The translations under genes were made by a program, and so were the position numbers. Below the pieces are notes generated by a model that did no database searches, was not told where the DNA came from, and was given only the letters and a program-made list of their open reading frames with translations. DNA of 64,000 nt. Source: Vibrio atypicus (GTDB taxonomy: Bacteria; Pseudomonadota; Gammaproteobacteria; Enterobacterales; Vibrionaceae). Numbering within the stretch: the first letter of the stretch is position 1; each line of letters starts with the position of its first letter. The stretch lies in the NCBI RefSeq assembly GCF_009811315.1, contig NZ_BLID01000004.1, positions 1-64,000 of the forward strand, read 5' to 3'. Positions 60,593 through 64,000 of the stretch are shown here, in pieces.

Positions 60593-61822
60593 TTGAGCGC
60601 GGCGTACACTTTGAAAAATTCGTATATTGCACGGCAACCTATACTAGACAGAACTAAAAAAACGGTTGGATACGAACTGCTATTTAGGGATGGGCCTAAA
60701 AACACCTTTCCCGCGGTCGACCCTGAACATGCGACGAGCCGTCTTCTCTCTGACCATTTTTTGTCTACTCATTACGCGACTTTGGGCGACAAGCTCGGTT
60801 TTGTAAATTTCCCTTACCAGAGCTTGATCAACAAAGTGCCGACTTTGTTCCCATCTGAAAGCCTAGTAATTGAAATACTCGAAGACTGCACTCCGACACC
60901 GGAACTACTCTCCGCAGTGAAAGATATGCACGAACTCGGCTACAAATTGGCGCTTGACGACTTCATTCCATCAAAAGAATGGCGGGCATTTTTACCCTAT
61001 ATTTCATTAATTAAATTTGATATTCGAGCAATTTCTTTTGAAAAAGCGCAGCTGTTTATCGATAGACTGTCCGGTAGCGGTATTCAATTTTTGGCTGAAA
61101 AAGTAGAGACTCACGAAGAATTTGATCAAGCCAAAAAAGTCGGCTTTGACTACTTCCAAGGGTACTTCTTTAGTAAGCCGGAAATGATTCAACGAAAATC
61201 GCTTGAGCCGTCTTTCATGACTGTTGTACAACTACTAACAGCGATTTCACAGCAAGAGATAGATTACGCGAAGGTAGAGTCCCTTATCAGTAAAGACGTC
61301 ACACTTTCCTATAAGTTGCTGACATACGTGAACTCCTCGTCCATCGTCAACAATAAGATCCAGTCATTTAAGCAAGCTCTGGTCTATTTGGGTGAAGATA
61401 AGCTGCGTAAATTTATCTCTTTGGTCGCGTTGGCCTCTTCTCAAGATGATAAGCCAGACTATCTCTACGGCCTGTCGATCCAGCGAGCGCGGCACTGCGA
61501 GTTACTCGCAAACCAACAATCTGAGATTGAACCAGGACAAGCCTTCCTAATGGGCATGTTCTCTCTGCTCGATAGCTTATTAGATCGACCTATCGAACAA
61601 ATCATCAACGAAATACCCGTCGATGAGGCAGTCAAGCAAGCATTGATATTGGGTTCAGGTGAGCTAGGTGAACTACTCGCTCTCGTCCGTGCTTACGAAC
61701 GAGCTCAATGGAATGAAGTCAACCAACACTGTCAAGAGCTGGAACTATCGCAAGCAACCTTAAGTGAATCTTACGATAAATCAGTCAAATGGACGGCAGA
61801 GCTCCTGACCGTTCAGCGTTAA
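60593..61822 (+). CDS. EAL-HDOD protein (YuxH/CdgJ-like architecture)
   Basis: The protein of about 409 residues has an N-terminal EAL-like domain (residues about 10-200) and a C-terminal HDOD domain (about 200-390). EAL landmarks: YELLFRDG in place of [39 protein letters not shown] and [11 protein letters not shown]. Metal-side residues are mostly kept, but the loop normally reading DDFGTGYSS is replaced, so phosphodiesterase activity is doubtful. HDOD domains act as protein interaction modules in signalling. The start is uncertain: TTG 60593 and TTG 60611 (giving [11 protein letters not shown]) both lack a ribosome site. Confidence 0.82.
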   Translation: MSAAYTLKNSYIARQPILDRTKKTVGYELLFRDGPKNTFPAVDPEHATSRLLSDHFLSTHYATLGDKLGFVNFPYQSLINKVPTLFPSESLVIEILEDCTPTPELLSAVKDMHELGYKLALDDFIPSKEWRAFLPYISLIKFDIRAISFEKAQLFIDRLSGSGIQFLAEKVETHEEFDQAKKVGFDYFQGYFFSKPEMIQRKSLEPSFMTVVQLLTAISQQEIDYAKVESLISKDVTLSYKLLTYVNSSSIVNNKIQSFKQALVYLGEDKLRKFISLVALASSQDDKPDYLYGLSIQRARHCELLANQQSEIEPGQAFLMGMFSLLDSLLDRPIEQIINEIPVDEAVKQALILGSGELGELLALVRAYERAQWNEVNQHCQELELSQATLSESYDKSVKWTAELLTVQR

Positions 61823-61839
61823 AACTATTCGGAGTAACC

Positions 61840-62334
61840 ATGCCTTCATGTCCATGTGGTAGCCAGCAAGAATACAACGCTTGCTGCCAACCTATTCACC
61901 AGAATCCCAAGTTAGCTCTAACTCCAGAGCAACTCATGCGTTCACGTTATTCTGCGCATGTAAAACAACTTGTAGACTACGTTATCGATACCTATCACCC
62001 AAGCTGCGAAGCAGAAAATGAACGGGAGGCTATTGCTGAGTCCGTTTTAAGTAACTGGTGCGGATTAGAAGTCACCTCAACGGAGAGTGGTAGCCACACC
62101 GATGAAGGATTCGTCACATTCAAAGCATTCTTCAATCAAGATGGCCAGGAATACTGTTTAGAAGAGCGATCTCGTTTCATTCGAGAAAATGATCAATGGT
62201 ACTACATCGATGGTACTTTCCCTGAACCTGAGCAAGATGAAAGGCTCACTCAATCTATCAAAGACTTAAAAGTCGGCCGAAATGACCCATGTATTTGTGG
62301 GAGTGGGAAAAAATTCAAGAAATGTTGCGGCTAG
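61840..62334 (+). CDS. ychJ: YchJ-family SEC-C protein
   Basis: The 164-residue cytosolic protein has an N-terminal SEC-C-like zinc motif ([15 protein letters not shown], residues 2-16), a NTF2-like middle part ([20 protein letters not shown]) and a second SEC-C at the end ([17 protein letters not shown]). This two-motif layout is YchJ, also listed as UPF0225, whose role is unknown. ATG 61840 follows GGAG by 8 bp; the earlier in-frame codon lies inside the preceding gene. It is probably co-transcribed with the EAL-HDOD gene. Confidence 0.88.
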   Translation: MPSCPCGSQQEYNACCQPIHQNPKLALTPEQLMRSRYSAHVKQLVDYVIDTYHPSCEAENEREAIAESVLSNWCGLEVTSTESGSHTDEGFVTFKAFFNQDGQEYCLEERSRFIRENDQWYYIDGTFPEPEQDERLTQSIKDLKVGRNDPCICGSGKKFKKCCG

Positions 62335-62344
62335 CCGCTAAATT

Positions 62345-62373
62345 AAAAAGGCAGAGAGTTCTCTGCCTTTTTT
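62345..62373. terminator. Bidirectional terminator ychJ / yeaC
   Basis: The stem AAAAAGGCAGAG / CTCTGCCTTTTTT has an AGTT loop and T-runs both ways. Confidence 0.85.
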
Positions 62374-62377
62374 ACAA

Positions 62378-62662
62378 CTACTGTTTGTTTGGGTTCACTC
62401 GCATAATATCTTGCTGATCGGCTTGGAACTGTTTTTTTAATTCAGCTTTTGATTTAAAGCTGATTTCTCCGCCCTGCGCAACGGTCATGTGCTGAGCTTC
62501 GCTGTTATGCTTAGATTGATACATCATCACAGCTTGCATACATGAATCTCGCTGCTCTTGTGTGAGTGTTGTACCCTCAGGCCACTTTCCTGTTTCGACA
62601 GCAAAAAGTAGACGCTCATAAGCCTCAGGTGTGATGGCATCAATTAACTGCTTTGCGTCCAT
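62378..62662 (-). CDS. yeaC: YeaC-like DUF1315 protein
   Basis: The 94-residue soluble protein is of the DUF1315 family: MDAKQLIDAITPEAYERLL at the start, then AVETGKWPEGTTLTQEQRD and a lysine-rich end. The function is unknown. I start it at 62662 because the family begins MDAKQL; a longer frame adds 18 unlike residues. In E. coli yeaC lies beside msrB, and the same pair is near here, with a DUF2989 lipoprotein gene between. Confidence 0.85.
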   Translation of the reverse strand: MDAKQLIDAITPEAYERLLFAVETGKWPEGTTLTQEQRDSCMQAVMMYQSKHNSEAQHMTVAQGGEISFKSKAELKKQFQADQQDIMRVNPNKQ

Positions 62663-62768
62663 GGTGTATCCTTTATGTAGTATTGAACAGCAACGAAAAT
62701 AACCAGCTGCCTCCATGAGTCAAGGATCGAAGCGGAAATAAGTGTAACGGATCACAAGCGACATCAAT

Positions 62769-63587
62769 ATGAAGAAAATACAAGCTCTAACCCTCAGTTT
62801 GATCAGCATCGCGCTTGTCGGCTGTTTCGAATCAAGAAAAAACACTGAACAGCTGTGTAATGACAATCCAGCGCTGCGATGTGAACGATTAAACATGAAT
62901 GACGGTCAATGTCGCGTCCCAAGAACCGACCTCATATGGCATCGTTTCGAAGTGCTGAAAAACCCAACCCCAAGTAACCATATTAAAGAGTATGAATTAC
63001 TTGCGGAGTACAAAAAGTGTTTGGAGCTCGCATCACAAATCCAAGCGATTGACCAAAATAATGTGAAAGAGAGACGTTTTCATGCACTGGTTAATTCCGG
63101 CGATGATCTTGAAGCCTTGGTGAAGACAATAGAAAAATCTAACTCCCCTGACGCGCTCTATTTTTTATGGAGCCGAGTTGGAAGTGAAGAGGCTAGACGG
63201 TCATTTCTTCAGTTAGAAGGCACCAAACAGCTTGATACGGCGGAAATGCAGTATGCTTTGGCGACTTTCTATACCAGTCGAGATCAACAGAAAACTCGCC
63301 AATTACTCCTTAGAGCATTGGAACTGACCAATCGAAACAATATCAATACCGAAGTCTTTAAATCTCTGGCCAGTACAACCTATCGCCTTGACCGAAAAGA
63401 AGAAGCTTATATTTGGGCGATGGTCGCGAGTGAATTTGGTGTGCCAATTGCCACCAAGCACGAACTCGTCTTGCTGTATGGATTTGAAGAAGAGAAATAC
63501 CAGCAGCTCCAACTTCAAGCAGACACTATCAAAGAATCGATAGAGAATGGCACCTTTAAGAAAAGTCAGATGCCAAGATTTGAATAG
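62769..63587 (+). CDS. DUF2989 lipoprotein
   Basis: The 272-residue envelope lipoprotein has a signal with lipobox ALVGC (lipidated Cys19); the next residues are Phe and Glu. The mature part is rich in helices and resembles tetratricopeptide-like repeats: ALYFLWSRVGSEEARRSF, AEMQYALATFYTSRDQQ and AYIWAMVASEFG. It belongs to the DUF2989 family of Vibrio and Shewanella; no role is known. It is divergent from yeaC and convergent with msrB. An even number of cysteines near the N terminus (CNDNPALRC, CRVPR) may form disulphides. Confidence 0.82.
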   Translation: MKKIQALTLSLISIALVGCFESRKNTEQLCNDNPALRCERLNMNDGQCRVPRTDLIWHRFEVLKNPTPSNHIKEYELLAEYKKCLELASQIQAIDQNNVKERRFHALVNSGDDLEALVKTIEKSNSPDALYFLWSRVGSEEARRSFLQLEGTKQLDTAEMQYALATFYTSRDQQKTRQLLLRALELTNRNNINTEVFKSLASTTYRLDRKEEAYIWAMVASEFGVPIATKHELVLLYGFEEEKYQQLQLQADTIKESIENGTFKKSQMPRFE

Positions 63588-63611
63588 AGCAATTGAAAGG
63601 ATAAAACAAAC

Positions 63612-63638
63612 AGCGGTGATTAAATCACCGCTTTTTTA
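63612..63638. terminator. Bidirectional terminator, lipoprotein / msrB
   Basis: The perfect 9-bp stem AGCGGTGAT / ATCACCGCT has a TAA loop, followed by TTTTTAT. The msrB stop codon is adjacent. Confidence 0.85.
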
Positions 63639-64000
63639 TGAATTGTTGAAAATTAACGACACAGAGTTAACGCAAAAACGATCCCCTGTTGTCTTTGGCC
63701 CATCTGGAAAAACGTGACCTAAGTGGCTATCGCATGCCGCACATCTGATCTCTGTACGCACCATTCCGTGACTTATGTCTTCTAAATAGCGAATAGCCTG
63801 ATCATTTATAGGGGCATCAAAACTCGGCCAACCACAACCAGAGTCGTACTTATTGTCAGATATGAACAGAGGCGCATTACAGCAAGTACAAGAGTAAACA
63901 CCAGTCTGCTTATTATGCAGCAGCTTTCCAGAGAAAGGCGCTTCCGTTCCTTGCTCTCTACACACTTTGTACTGTTGTTCAGATAGCACCTCACGCCAGT
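63636..64000 (-). CDS. msrB: Peptide-methionine (R)-S-oxide reductase MsrB, partial at right edge
   Basis: The C-terminal 121 residues are in the window. The frame continues past 63989 as W-R-E-V-L-S-E-Q-Q to the edge, so the GTG at 63989 is not the start; MsrB is usually near 140 residues. The enzyme reduces methionine-R-sulfoxide. The two zinc CXXC pairs (CTCC and CAAC) and the catalytic cysteine in RFCVNSVSL near the end are present. Neighbour yeaC supports orthology. gapA, the usual neighbour, would lie beyond the window. Confidence 0.95.
   Translation of the reverse strand, partial: WREVLSEQQYKVCREQGTEAPFSGKLLHNKQTGVYSCTCCNAPLFISDNKYDSGCGWPSFDAPINDQAIRYLEDISHGMVRTEIRCAACDSHLGHVFPDGPKTTGDRFCVNSVSLIFNNS

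Overview
The window is a gamma-proteobacterial chromosome segment whose gene content and order fit the genus Vibrio, most likely the larger chromosome. Supporting features are a monomeric NADP isocitrate dehydrogenase, a torECA locus with TorR and TorD, a Vc2-type cyclic-di-GMP riboswitch ahead of tfoY, an OmpU-like porin, the smtA(cmoM)-mukFEB cluster and FocA with a Vibrio-type N terminus. Species is not resolved; a Harveyi-clade-like Vibrio is a guess. No tRNA, rRNA, CRISPR array, integron or prophage was seen.

Layout. 0-4.5 kb is the most accessory part: the start of an IS30-like transposase that appears to cut an alpha-galactosidase gene, a sulfotransferase, an OmpU-like porin and an orphan periplasmic binding protein. 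4.5-8.4 kb is the TMAO respiration operon torECA on the minus strand. 8.9-15.4 kb holds a FetB-type permease without its ATPase, a 41-residue acidic microprotein behind an FNR-like site, formate channel focA, a second orphan binding protein, a PACE efflux pump with a divergent LysR regulator, a Rossmann oxidoreductase and a YdcF-like protein. 15.4-22 kb is conserved core (clpA, clpS, cspD, icd, rluE). 22-30.5 kb carries aspS, a DUF72 gene, cmoA, cmoB and a three-gene operon of a retropepsin-like lipoprotein, a cysteine-less pseudo-transglutaminase with a multi-pass membrane tail and a RimK-like ATP-grasp ligase. 30.7-38.9 kb is mukB-mukE-mukF-cmoM with divergent elyC. 39-41.8 kb is torR, torD and purR. 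41.9-42.8 kb is the riboswitch and tfoY. 43-49.7 kb has a TVP38-like membrane protein, a DUF2007 zinc-ribbon protein, a hydrolase, glgC-glgA and a degenerate GGDEF protein. 49.9-64 kb is housekeeping: topA, yciN, aroA, a glycine-zipper protein, aat, bpt, infA, tdk, cysS, ppiB, lpxH, an EAL-HDOD protein, ychJ, yeaC, a DUF2989 lipoprotein and msrB, which runs off the right edge.

How the genes work together. TorA, TorC, TorE, the chaperone TorD and the regulator TorR form a TMAO respiration unit split over two loci about 31 kb apart; FocA and the FNR-like sites add an anaerobic theme. CmoA, CmoB and CmoM are three steps of wobble uridine-34 modification. Aat and Bpt tag N termini for ClpS-ClpAP, so the bacterial N-degron pathway is spread over two places in the window. 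The riboswitch, the degenerate GGDEF protein and the EAL-HDOD protein form a cyclic-di-GMP theme.

Most plus/minus gene pairs that converge share a strong bidirectional hairpin terminator. The best leads for undescribed biology are the ATP-grasp/pseudo-transglutaminase/protease operon, the GGDEF protein with a lost active site but an intact I-site, and the small FNR-site-associated acidic protein.
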